From contig NZ_CP186485.1 in the NCBI RefSeq assembly GCF_049348705.1, forward strand, positions 806,001 to 870,000: a stretch of 64,000 nt of DNA, in the 5' to 3' direction. Made by a program: the position numbers and the translations under genes. Positions 47,055-55,580 of this stretch are shown in pieces. Origin of the DNA: Paracoxiella cheracis (GTDB lineage: Bacteria; Pseudomonadota; Gammaproteobacteria; Coxiellales; Coxiellaceae). The notes under the pieces are model-generated. The model was given only the letters and a program-made list of their open reading frames with translations. It made no database searches and was not told where the DNA came from. Position 1 is the stretch's first letter. Each line of letters begins with the position of its first letter.

Positions 47055-48842
47055 TTAAGCTGTTTTTTGCAGCAATTCGTAGAATTTCTCAGGTGTAAAA
47101 TTTATTTTATCCAACCATGATTTTACTATCCCAATCAAATCCTCTATTTTTTCAGGGTCTGAGTTTTGCGTCTTTTCTTCAGTCCTCTGAATCGTTCGAT
47201 GCGCGCCATGGAGAGCGAAGCGAAGGCGCGTATTCCGCGGTAGGCTCGGATTTTTTGCCGAGCGTAAGCGACTGCAAAAAATCTTTACGAGCCGTCAAGT
47301 CATTTGAGAGCCCGTGCGTAGTCGAGCCGTGAGGTCGCGGAGCGCGGGCGACGAGGACGTCCGCGGCTATTTAAGTTGTCGCGTATTGCGAGTCGATTAT
47401 TGACAGGGATGGCAATAATCTATCACGAGCATCGCGACACGCTTGTTAATTTTTGAGTTGCTATTTTTGAAAATAGCAGGATGTCGCGTGCGTTTCCCCT
47501 GCGTATCACCTTTGGTTCTGCCTTGCGGATTACCGCGTGGTTTGCAGAGATTAGCAGGCGTGCCAACGGTATCAAGCACCGTAGAAAAACCCCGTTGCGT
47601 TTGTGAAGGGGTCGCAGTTATTGATGGTTTTTCGTTATCCACTTGGAAGCTCGGCAAATACCGCTCCCATTTTTTCGGTAAAATCGGGGCAAGATTCCTC
47701 GCTAGATAAAGTTGCGTATACGCTAATGCTGTCATCCGCCACCAATCTTCTTCGTGCTTAACATCCGGTGTTTGGTATCGGTCAAATAACAGTTTGTCTT
47801 TACCAAAACGAAAGTAGTGTTCAATGTCATAGCGTCTATCGTAATAGTGATAGGCTTCTAATGCTGTGATTTCATTACGTCGTTCACCAGCGAGTCCTAA
47901 CCAGAGTGGATTTTTATATAAAGATTTACCGTTAGCATCAACCGCAACCAATTGCACAACAGTAACAGGATGCTCATATCCTTTAAATTGCTTTGAACCA
48001 CGCAGGAATTGGTCACGCCATATTTTAATCTCCAATTGGTAAGTTTTGCCACTGCGGGTTGTAATGGGTTGCTGCACAATCTCATCGGATTCACGGTGAG
48101 TCGTGCTGTCGTTTAGTTTCATCGCATCACCATAGCGTTTTATACTTCCTGAGGTATTATCTTCTATTGATGCGGGCGCGAAAACATTACGGGTACTGTT
48201 AAAACGGAAAAGATGTACCCAATTGGGATTTTCGCTAACCAGTTTACGGCAAGCTTCTGTACCATATTTTGAATCAGCCACGCTAACCACCAATTTATGA
48301 GTAAGCGCTAAGTCTGCAATACAACGGTTAATTTGCTGCATCCCAACTACATTGCCTTTTTCATCGCTTTTAACGCGCCTCGTATCCAGTGGAACTAACC
48401 AATGCTTTTCTTGAGCTGCACCATCATTGGGCAATAGTGATACCGTTGAATATTCATGTCCAATGGTAATCGGTTTGTTACCCGGTGCTGGATTAGGGCT
48501 GTAAACCACATGGCGATCTTCAACACAGTGTGCACTTTGACGCGACTGTGGTGTCGTATCCGCAATAATGATCACACGGTCATCGCTATGACTCACATGT
48601 TCATATTGTATTTTCATCATGCTATCCCAACAATTTGCTACCGACAAACCATCGCTAATCGCATCGGTAATACTACTGTATTCACGTTCAAAGTATGGCG
48701 ATTCACATAATTCTATGGGTGTTTTGCAGCGATGGCCATGGCTTGAAAGGGCATCGAGTAAATTCATATTGGCATCGCGTCGCGCGGGGAAGATGTTGTA
48801 GAGGAATGTACGGAATTGTTTTAGTTTTTCTGTCGCTAACAT
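47055..48842 (-). pseudogene. IS4-family transposase B, C-terminus cut off by R249 copy 8
   Basis: Open from 48842 (MLATEKLKQFRTFLYN) to a stop inside R249 at 47397, giving 481 residues of which 465 are native. The lost 47 residues are encoded at 47196-47055 (TIQRTEEKTQNSDPEK...). All catalytic parts (DTTPQ, VADSKYGT, YREK) are before the break, so some activity is conceivable. Compare copy A, where R249 lies in the core. Confidence 0.88.
47197..47445 (+). repeat. R249 repeat, copy 8, inside IS4-B
   Basis: Flanks gaatcgtt and ttaattttt. The uninterrupted site in IS4-A (near 17170) reads gaatcgttttaattttt, again an exact insertion with no target duplication. Confidence 0.97.
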
Positions 48843-49055
48843 CGTTTGTTCCTTATTTTATTTTTTCGAACAAACGTTGTTTACAACGTAAAATTTTTTT
48901 TCGGTTTCTATGTCAAGCAATTTTTAATTATTTTTATAAATTTATCCAAAGTCCAAATGGTACTTACGCCCGAAAAACAGTAACCCTAAACTCTCTGCCG
49001 CAATCGAAATTCCGTATCAGTCTCTGACACCTAACACTTAACTCCTAATCTAGGA

Positions 49056-49061
49056 TATAAT
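49056..49061 (+). promoter_or_regulatory. Candidate -10 box upstream of glpE
   Basis: tataat about 37 bp before the glpE start, in the sequence remaining after MITE-like copy d. No good -35 box is visible. Confidence 0.35.
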
Positions 49062-49097
49062 CTCTGCCAACTGGGCCAATCAGAAGGAAATTGAACT

Positions 49098-49415
49098 ATG
49101 TATAAACAAATCTCACACACAGAAGCAGAGCAATTGATCAACGAGCGGGAGGTTGTGATTGCGGATGTGCGAGATCAGGATAGTTATGACAACGGACATA
49201 TTACCAATGCGATCCATTTGTCAGTCGCTAAAATGCAGGACTACTGTGACCATGCGGACAAAAACAAGCCCGTGCTCCTGTACTGTTACCACGGCATTAG
49301 CAGTCAGTCGGTGGCACAGCACTTGGTAGAGCAGGGTTTTAAAGAAATATATAGCTTGATTGGTGGATTTGAGACTTGGAAGATACATCATCCGACATCG
49401 GATGCAAATAAGTGA
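49098..49415 (+). CDS. glpE: Thiosulfate sulfurtransferase GlpE (rhodanese)
   Basis: 105 residues, single rhodanese domain. VVIADVRDQDSYDNGHITNAIHL, active-site Cys in LLYCYHGISSQSVAQHL, GGFETWK. Sulfur transfer from thiosulfate, possibly supplying iron-sulfur assembly. 20 bp before nadA, itself an iron-sulfur enzyme. Confidence 0.92.
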   Translation: MYKQISHTEAEQLINEREVVIADVRDQDSYDNGHITNAIHLSVAKMQDYCDHADKNKPVLLYCYHGISSQSVAQHLVEQGFKEIYSLIGGFETWKIHHPTSDANK

Positions 49416-49435
49416 CCGAGCCACAATACTAAATC

Positions 49436-50413
49436 ATGTCAGTACCATTATTAACAGAGCGCAAGGACGCAATTGATCGTTTACGTCATTTGCTGAAAGC
49501 TGAAGACGCGGTTGTTATCGCGCATTATTATACGGATCCAGAAATTCAAGAACTTGCCGATGAAACAAACGGCTTCGTCGGTGATTCGCTTGCCATGGCT
49601 CAATTTGGATCTGAATCGACGGCATCGACACTAATGGTTGCTGGTGTGCGTTTTATGGGTGAAAGTGCAAAGATAATTAATCCCGAAAAACGTGTTTTAA
49701 TGCCAACTTTAAAAGCCACTTGTTCGCTAGACATAGGTTGTCCGATCGAAAAGTTTTCAGAATTTTGTGATGAACATCCTGATCGCACCGTTGTTGTCTA
49801 TTGTAATACATCGGCTGCCGTAAAAGCCCGTGCCGATTGGGTTCTGACCTCATCCAATGCTATCGATATCATTGATCATTTGGATTCGCAAGGTGAGAAA
49901 ATATTATATGCACCGGATAAATATCTTGGTAGCTATATTAAAAAAATGACTGATGCCGATATGATTACGTGGGAAGGTGCTTGTATCGTTCATGAGGAAT
50001 TTAAAGCGCAAGCGCTTGCAGAATTGAGAAAAGAATATCCCGATGCGGCTGTGTTGGTGCACCCAGAATCACCGCCTTCGGTGACTGAACAAGCAGACGT
50101 TGTGGGTTCAACGTCGCAATTATTAAAAGCTAGCCAAGAACTAAACAATGAAATGTTTATTGTCGCCACGGACCGTGGTATTTTTTATAAAATGCAACAA
50201 GCATCGCCTTACAAAACATTTTTAGAGGCACCCACGGCGGGTGAGGGTGCCACTTGCCAGAGTTGTGCACACTGTCCTTGGATGGCGATGAATAACTTGG
50301 TGAACTTAGAACAGTCTTTATTAACAGGGAGCGAAGAGGTATTCGTGGAGCCCAATATTGTTGAGAAGGCAAAAATACCTTTAGATCGTATGCTGAATTT
50401 TTCAAAGGGTTGA
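49436..50413 (+). CDS. nadA: Quinolinate synthase A
   Basis: 325 residues. VVIAHYYTDPEIQELAD at the start, cluster Cys in MPTLKATCSLDIGCPIE, VVYCNTSAAVKARADW, and ATCQSCAHCPWMAMN. A [4Fe-4S] enzyme making quinolinate, the NAD precursor, from iminoaspartate. nadB is not in the window. Followed 10 bp later by a thioredoxin-like ferredoxin gene. Confidence 0.96.
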   Translation: MSVPLLTERKDAIDRLRHLLKAEDAVVIAHYYTDPEIQELADETNGFVGDSLAMAQFGSESTASTLMVAGVRFMGESAKIINPEKRVLMPTLKATCSLDIGCPIEKFSEFCDEHPDRTVVVYCNTSAAVKARADWVLTSSNAIDIIDHLDSQGEKILYAPDKYLGSYIKKMTDADMITWEGACIVHEEFKAQALAELRKEYPDAAVLVHPESPPSVTEQADVVGSTSQLLKASQELNNEMFIVATDRGIFYKMQQASPYKTFLEAPTAGEGATCQSCAHCPWMAMNNLVNLEQSLLTGSEEVFVEPNIVEKAKIPLDRMLNFSKG

Positions 50414-50423
50414 GGGAGCCAAC

Positions 50424-50798
50424 ATGAAATCTGATGAAATTTCTGAACTTCAATGCAAAGTTGATACACTAAAATTAAGGAAGATTAAGCATCATATTTT
50501 TCTATGTTGTGATCAAAATAAACCAAAATGTTGCCCTAAAAATATTGGGTTGGAATCTTGGGCGTATTTGAAACAGCGTCTGAAGGAGCTTGAGCTCACT
50601 GGTGATGGTGGAATATATCGTACAAAAGCTGATTGTTTGCGAGTTTGTTGTCAGGGCCCGATTGCGGTTGTTTATCCGGATGGTATATGGTATCACTCTT
50701 GTACACCGGAAGTCATTGAGCGCATTATCCAGGAACATTTCATTGGCGGCAAACCCGTCGAAGAGTATATTTTAGTAAAAAACGATCCATGCAAATAA
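50424..50798 (+). CDS. Thioredoxin-like [2Fe-2S] ferredoxin
   Basis: 124 residues. HHIFLCCDQNKPKCCPKN and then YRTKADCLRVCCQGPIAVVYPDGIWY, the C-x(n)-C ... C-x3-C spacing of the thioredoxin-like ferredoxins (as in NuoE-related proteins). Probably an electron carrier. Overlaps the DUF2797 gene by 10 bp, so co-translated. Confidence 0.88.
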   Translation: MKSDEISELQCKVDTLKLRKIKHHIFLCCDQNKPKCCPKNIGLESWAYLKQRLKELELTGDGGIYRTKADCLRVCCQGPIAVVYPDGIWYHSCTPEVIERIIQEHFIGGKPVEEYILVKNDPCK

Positions 50799-51619
50799 TT
50801 ACCGGTACATTGCGAAAAATGAAAGGCGTTGCAAACTCACCGGTTGAGTATGTGTTTCGTGTAGGTGATCATGAGCTTCCTTTCAATGAAACGCTGGATA
50901 AAACCATTTATCTTCGACACACCGGGGAAATTTATTGCATTCAGTGCCGTCGTAAAACCAATAAAAGTTTTCAGCAAGGATATTGCTTTCCCTGTTTAAA
51001 ACGATTATCCGAATGCAATTTATGTATCATTCATCCAGAGCGATGTAACGTTGAACAAGGAACGTGTCCTAAAGACGATTGGGCGCATGCGCACTGCTAT
51101 CAAAGTCAAATTATTTATTTGGCAAATTCATCCGGATTAAAAGTGGGTATTACGCGGGAAACGCAAGTGCCAACACGCTGGATTGACCAGGGGGCTAAGC
51201 AGGCCATCCCCATTTTTAAAGCGTCAAATCGCTATCAAGCTGGCGTTATTGAAGTCGCGTTGAAAGCGTTTGTGTCGGATCGTACCAATTGGCGAGCGAT
51301 GTTAAAACAAGATGTTGAGCATATGGATTTGATCGGTGCGCGTGATGAGTTGTTACAACGTGCAGAAGGTATGTTGAATGCAGCAATGGAAGAGTTTAAC
51401 GACGACGACATTACTCCCATCTTAGACGCAACAGTTACAGAGTTAAGCTATCCCATATTAAAATATCCGCAAAAGGTCACGAGTTTGTCACTTGATAAAA
51501 CGTCGACGATTGAAGGGCGTTTGCAAGGTATAAAAGGCCAGTATTTAATTCTCGATGTGGGAGTTCTTAATGTCCGTAAATTTGGCGGTTATGCCATCGA
51601 GTGTGGAGTCAGTTCATAA
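50789..51619 (+). CDS. DUF2797 protein, zinc-ribbon-like
   Basis: 276 residues. Family blocks: IYCIQCRRKTNKSFQQGYCFPC, Cys-rich CNLCIIHPERCNVEQGTCP, WAHAHCYQSQIIYLANSSGLKVGITRETQVPTRWIDQGA. The KVGITR...RWIDQGA part resembles GIY-YIG-like folds. Function unknown. Sits between the ferredoxin and a small membrane protein, overlapping both. Confidence 0.88.
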   Translation: MQIITGTLRKMKGVANSPVEYVFRVGDHELPFNETLDKTIYLRHTGEIYCIQCRRKTNKSFQQGYCFPCLKRLSECNLCIIHPERCNVEQGTCPKDDWAHAHCYQSQIIYLANSSGLKVGITRETQVPTRWIDQGAKQAIPIFKASNRYQAGVIEVALKAFVSDRTNWRAMLKQDVEHMDLIGARDELLQRAEGMLNAAMEEFNDDDITPILDATVTELSYPILKYPQKVTSLSLDKTSTIEGRLQGIKGQYLILDVGVLNVRKFGGYAIECGVSS

Positions 51620-51894
51620 TAAGTCATTTTTTTGCAGAAAATTTCAACGTTATCGGGATTATTGGTGTCATCTTGGTTTTGTTAGCCTATTTGTTGTTGC
51701 AAATCGATAGGCTTCAGCAAGATAGTATCACCTATTCAGCAATGAATTTAGTCGGTTCCTTTTTAATTTTAATTTCTTTATTTTACACGTGGAATTTGGC
51801 TTCTGGTATCATTGAAATTGCCTGGCTGCTCATCAGTTTATTTGGGGTTAGTAAAGCGATTTATTTACGCTTTAAAACAGTGTCTCGTGATTGA
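51601..51894 (+). CDS. CBU_0592-like small membrane protein
   Basis: 97 residues; GTG start at 51601 overlaps DUF2797 by 19 bp. Three helices: FNVIGIIGVILVLLAYLLLQ, AMNLVGSFLILISLFYTW, IIEIAWLLISLFGVSKAIYL. This matches the small family named after Coxiella burnetii CBU_0592. Function unknown; its presence supports the Coxiella-like placement but the family is widespread. Confidence 0.8.
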   Translation: MWSQFIISHFFAENFNVIGIIGVILVLLAYLLLQIDRLQQDSITYSAMNLVGSFLILISLFYTWNLASGIIEIAWLLISLFGVSKAIYLRFKTVSRD

Positions 51895-51935
51895 GAGGGG
51901 ATTTCAATCACTATGCCACAATTAAAATTCTTTAT

Positions 51936-53504
51936 TTAGAAAATATGATTAAGAAAACGCTCTAGCTTTTCTCGGTTTAAAACATTATCACAATACGCAA
52001 TATAATTATCTGGGCGTATTAAAAAAACGCCAGCATACTGAACATTATAACGTTTATGCAGCGCTAGATTTTCATCGATAATGCAATTTTCAATAGGATC
52101 TTTTGAAATAACACTCACCTTAATTACGCCAGCATACGTGTCACGCAGCCACTTCACGATGCTCGTGATGTTGGCAATTTCTTTTTCGGTTGGATTGAGA
52201 CCGGTAAAAAATAAAATATTATGCTGAATGCCTCGCAACACATCAAAAAGCCATCGATTTTCAGTAATAATAACATCCGGTGCTCTTTCACCAGCTTGCG
52301 GTGACCTTGAACTCATGGCAGATTTATAAAAAATAATTGGGCTCAGTTTGTACTGGATAGCCAGTTGAGACACTTGCATTGTTACTTTTCGCACAAATAC
52401 TCTCTTGCTAGTGATGAACTTGACTATATGGTTTCGAATCCACACAAAAAATGGATTACCGATGAACATCATCTTGGTCATACGTTCGGTTGTCTTCACG
52501 ATGTTTTCGATGACCGGATGACGTTCGGGGTTGTAACTCTCTAATAAGGATGGCTTTGCTTTGCCTTGAATGACGAGCGCTAATTTCCACGCGAGGTTAT
52601 AGGCATCTTGTATGCCGGTATTCATGCCTTGGCCGCCGACAGGTGAATGTACATGTGCGGTATCACCGGCGAAAAAAACGCGGCCATGTTGCATGTGTGA
52701 AATGACTTTACTATGTATCCAAAAAGGGAAAATGGACGTTGTTTCAGTTATTTTAAATAATCCGTGACTGCGTTTTTCTACTAAGGTTTTGACTTGCTGC
52801 TCTGAAATTGTTTTTGCCTGATCGCCATCGACATTGGTGGTAATGCGGTATCGACCCGTTGTAATGGGAAAAAAGGCGATTAATTTTTTGTGCCCTAGAA
52901 AAACGTGTAATTCATCAACGGGGAAATTAGTGTCAACTTCTGCATCTGTAACAATAAATGCTTGTGAAATATCTTCGCCTGGAAATGGGGCGTTCAAACT
53001 TTTCCGTACCGCGCTGTGAATGCCATCGCAGGCGACCACGTAATCTGCCTTAACGTCTTCTTTTTTATTGTCAGCATGCTTTAATGTTGCCATAACCTGT
53101 TTTGAATCCTGCGTCATCGAAATGAGTTCAACACCGTGCTCAACTTGATGACCTAATTCATTTAATCGCTCGTCCAAGAGCTTTTCGGTTTGGCTTTGGG
53201 GAACCATTAGCGCGAATTTGTACATTGAGTCCAGTTGATCAAATGTGACATGTCCAATTGTCTTGCCATCAGCGTGTATCATGACGGCATGCGTTTTATT
53301 ACCGATACTCAGAAAACGATCGACAATGCCCATATCGTCAAATAACTCAAGGGTGCGTGCTTGAATGCCAAGTGCATTAGAGGTTTGTGTTCGCTGTGGT
53401 TTTTTGTCAATAATGCGAAAGTCAATGTCGCGACGCGCGAGTTCGCAAGCCATTGTTAAACCGGTAGGGCCGGCACCGACAATAAGAACTGAAGTTTTAT
53501 CCAT
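51936..53504 (-). CDS. FAD-dependent aromatic monooxygenase-like protein
   Basis: 522 residues from ATG at 53504 (MDKTSVLIVGAGPTGLTMACEL; the frame opens 66 bp earlier). GxGxxG FAD motif, the DG motif VVACDGIHSAVRKSL, and GDTAHVHSPVGGQGMNTGIQDAYNLAWKLAL, plus a thioredoxin-like C-terminal domain typical of the PheA/TfdB/UbiH-like group. Hydroxylates an unknown aromatic substrate. Monocistronic. Confidence 0.88.
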   Translation of the reverse strand: MDKTSVLIVGAGPTGLTMACELARRDIDFRIIDKKPQRTQTSNALGIQARTLELFDDMGIVDRFLSIGNKTHAVMIHADGKTIGHVTFDQLDSMYKFALMVPQSQTEKLLDERLNELGHQVEHGVELISMTQDSKQVMATLKHADNKKEDVKADYVVACDGIHSAVRKSLNAPFPGEDISQAFIVTDAEVDTNFPVDELHVFLGHKKLIAFFPITTGRYRITTNVDGDQAKTISEQQVKTLVEKRSHGLFKITETTSIFPFWIHSKVISHMQHGRVFFAGDTAHVHSPVGGQGMNTGIQDAYNLAWKLALVIQGKAKPSLLESYNPERHPVIENIVKTTERMTKMMFIGNPFFVWIRNHIVKFITSKRVFVRKVTMQVSQLAIQYKLSPIIFYKSAMSSRSPQAGERAPDVIITENRWLFDVLRGIQHNILFFTGLNPTEKEIANITSIVKWLRDTYAGVIKVSVISKDPIENCIIDENLALHKRYNVQYAGVFLIRPDNYIAYCDNVLNREKLERFLNHIF

Positions 53505-53801
53505 GGAGTTTATTGTACTGAAGCCTGTGATTGGATGATAGGGATAACTATCCGTAGCCATCCCCATCAAACCATCACAAAGAACTTCCTGGTATTAAAT
53601 CCTGCGGTGCTTCCATTCCCCGCTTCCTTGAATTGCTGTCCTTATGCCGTCCTGGCGGGGAAGATCCTATGTGCATAAATAATAGACAAGGCAAGGGCTG
53701 AAGGATAGTAGCTAGATGTGATTGGTGATGTAAGATATTTCGCACAGAGAAGCAGCGTTTGTATGTATCGCGCATGCCCTTCGGGCTTTTATTGCTCATA
53801 G

Positions 53802-54950
53802 TCATAGGAAGAGTTGAAGCACCTCATTCAAATAGCGTTTTCCCATAGGGGTTGTGATAAGTGAGTTATTCTCAAGCAGCAAAAATCCATTGTCTTGTGC
53901 CTGAGTCAGTGGTGCTTTAATGGTTTGTAAATCAAGGCCAGTTCGCTCAATGAATAAATCAATAGTAATGGGTTTTTGTAAACGCAGGGCATTCATCATA
54001 AATTCAAGTGGCAATTCTTGCGGCGTGATAATTTTTTTATTGGCCACAAAAGATTGAGTTGGGTTTAAATAATCTTTAGGACTTTTTACATTCCAATGTC
54101 GGGTAATAGTCCCAGTGTTTAAATCTGTCAATTTGCTATGTGCGCCAGCACCGATACCAATATAATCGCCAAATTCCCAATAGTTAATATTGTGACGACA
54201 ATGATGATTTGGTTTTGTATAAGCGGATACTTCGTAATGTTCAAACCCACAGTCGTGCAATAACTGTTGGCCTTGATCTTGAATGTCTGCAAGTAAATCA
54301 TCTGGCGGTAATTGAGGTGGAAATTTGTGAAAATAAGTATTGGGTTCTAGTGTGAGTTGATACCATGATAAGTGAGTGGGTGTTAATGCTAATGCCTGTT
54401 TTAAATCAGACAATGCTTCTTGAACTGTTTGTTCAGGTAACCCATGCATGATATCTACATTAAAATTATCAAAGCCAGCGTTTTTTGCAATATCAACGGC
54501 GCGAATAGCTTCTTCACTCGAATGAATTCTTCCCAATATTTTTAATTTTTCATTTTGTAAACTTTGAATGCCGAGCGACAAACGATTAATGCCTATGCTG
54601 CGATAGTCTTTAAATCGAGATTGCTCGACGGTGCCGGGATTGGCTTCCATGGTAATTTCAACATCCATTGAAAAGTCTAAATACTGCTGTAATTGTGTGA
54701 ATAAAGTTTCGTATGATTTTGCGGAAAATAAACTCGGTGTGCCACCCCCAATAAAAACCGAATGAATTTTTCGCTTTTCAATGACCGCTAAATTATTTTT
54801 TAAATCCGACAGTAAGGCATTGATATACTCTTTTTCTGGCAGCTCACCACGTACTGCGTGCGAATTAAAATCGCAGTAAGGACACTTTCGAATACACCAA
54901 GGGGTGTGGATATAGAGGCTCAGTGGCAGATGGGTGGATGTATTTTTCAT
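53802..54950 (-). CDS. hemW: Heme chaperone HemW (radical SAM)
   Basis: 382 residues. Radical-SAM cluster motif CIRKCPYCDFNSH (CxxxCxxC with following F), VFIGGGTPSLF, MEANPGTVEQ, INRLSLGIQSLQ, and HNINYWEFGDYIGIGAGAHS. The HN-x-x-YW motif is typical of HemW rather than HemN; it also lacks a HemN N-terminal extension. Delivers heme to respiratory proteins. Confidence 0.92.
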   Translation of the reverse strand: MKNTSTHLPLSLYIHTPWCIRKCPYCDFNSHAVRGELPEKEYINALLSDLKNNLAVIEKRKIHSVFIGGGTPSLFSAKSYETLFTQLQQYLDFSMDVEITMEANPGTVEQSRFKDYRSIGINRLSLGIQSLQNEKLKILGRIHSSEEAIRAVDIAKNAGFDNFNVDIMHGLPEQTVQEALSDLKQALALTPTHLSWYQLTLEPNTYFHKFPPQLPPDDLLADIQDQGQQLLHDCGFEHYEVSAYTKPNHHCRHNINYWEFGDYIGIGAGAHSKLTDLNTGTITRHWNVKSPKDYLNPTQSFVANKKIITPQELPLEFMMNALRLQKPITIDLFIERTGLDLQTIKAPLTQAQDNGFLLLENNSLITTPMGKRYLNEVLQLFL

Positions 54951-55037
54951 AGGGGATAGATTTTACCATGCTTTTGGTTCGATGCATTTCGCGTTAAACT
55001 AAGAGCCTCGTTATTGCATCAAAACAGGATGAGGCCG

Positions 55038-55580
55038 ATGCCGAAGAAACCAGAATTACTTAACTCCACGATATTGGCTCAAAGCCGCCTATTTGATATT
55101 GAAGGCCTGCATCTGCGTTTCTCAAACGGTCAGGAGCGCCATTTTGAGCGCATTCGTGGCCATGCGAACGGTTCGGTAATGATCGTGCCGATGTTGGACG
55201 ATGAGACCGTGCTGTTGGTTCGTGAATATAGCGCGGGAGTTGATGAGTATGTGCTGGGCTTTCCAAAAGGCGCTATGGAGGTAGATGAAGACCTGTTAGT
55301 GACCGCCGATCGCGAATTAAAAGAGGAAGTTGGTTATGGCGCTCGCGATTTATCCATTATTGCACGATACAGCGCATCTCCCGGTTATATGCACTCGATG
55401 ATGCATGTTGTTTTAGCAAAAAACCTCTATCGTCAGATTGAAAGCGGCGATGAACCAGAGCCCATGGAAGTTATTCCCTGGAAACTCAATAACATAGATG
55501 AGTTATTGGCAAATCCGGAATTTCATGAGGCGCGTAGCGTTGCTGCTTTGTTCTTAGTCGAGAGAAGCCGACATGGGTGA
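55038..55580 (+). CDS. nudE: ADP-compound Nudix hydrolase NudE
   Basis: 180 residues from ATG at 55038 (MPKKPELLN aligns with known NudE starts; an ATG at 55029 is the alternative). Nudix box GAMEVDEDLLVTADRELKEEVGY fits Gx5Ex7REUxEExGU. Hydrolyses ADP-ribose and related dinucleotides. Overlaps cysQ by 8 bp; nudE-cysQ is a conserved pair. Confidence 0.92.
   Translation: MPKKPELLNSTILAQSRLFDIEGLHLRFSNGQERHFERIRGHANGSVMIVPMLDDETVLLVREYSAGVDEYVLGFPKGAMEVDEDLLVTADRELKEEVGYGARDLSIIARYSASPGYMHSMMHVVLAKNLYRQIESGDEPEPMEVIPWKLNNIDELLANPEFHEARSVAALFLVERSRHG

Larger units (their letters stand above)
46987..48956 (-). mobile_element. IS4-family element, copy B, carrying R249 copy 8
   Basis: Same 17-bp terminal repeats as copy A and a 6-bp target duplication atggta (46981-46986, 48957-48962). 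1970 bp with R249, 1721 bp without. Apart from the R249 position, nearly identical to copy A. Confidence 0.95.
46912..49010 (+). repeat. MITE-like repeat (family 2), copy d, interrupted by IS4-B
   Basis: Left half 46912-46986 (tttcgattgcttggctagcc ... gctaagtacttccatggta), right half 48957-49010 (atggtacttacgcccg...gccgcaatcgaaat). IS4-B inserted at the atggta in the middle. Confidence 0.92.

Noticed and set aside
408..47445. R249 as a group I or II self-splicing intron
   Set aside because: No conserved U before the 5' end, no group II 5' GUGYG or domain V sequence, and 249 bp holds no reverse transcriptase. Splicing should still be tested, but no signature is visible.
408..47445. R249 as a CRISPR array or integron cassette site
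   Set aside because: Copies are dispersed singly, kilobases apart, with no spacers, no integrase and no attC-type ends.
53776..53790. gcccttcgggctttta as a terminator
   Set aside because: The T-run lies on the plus strand, while both neighbouring genes are on the minus strand; the stem is only 4 bp.
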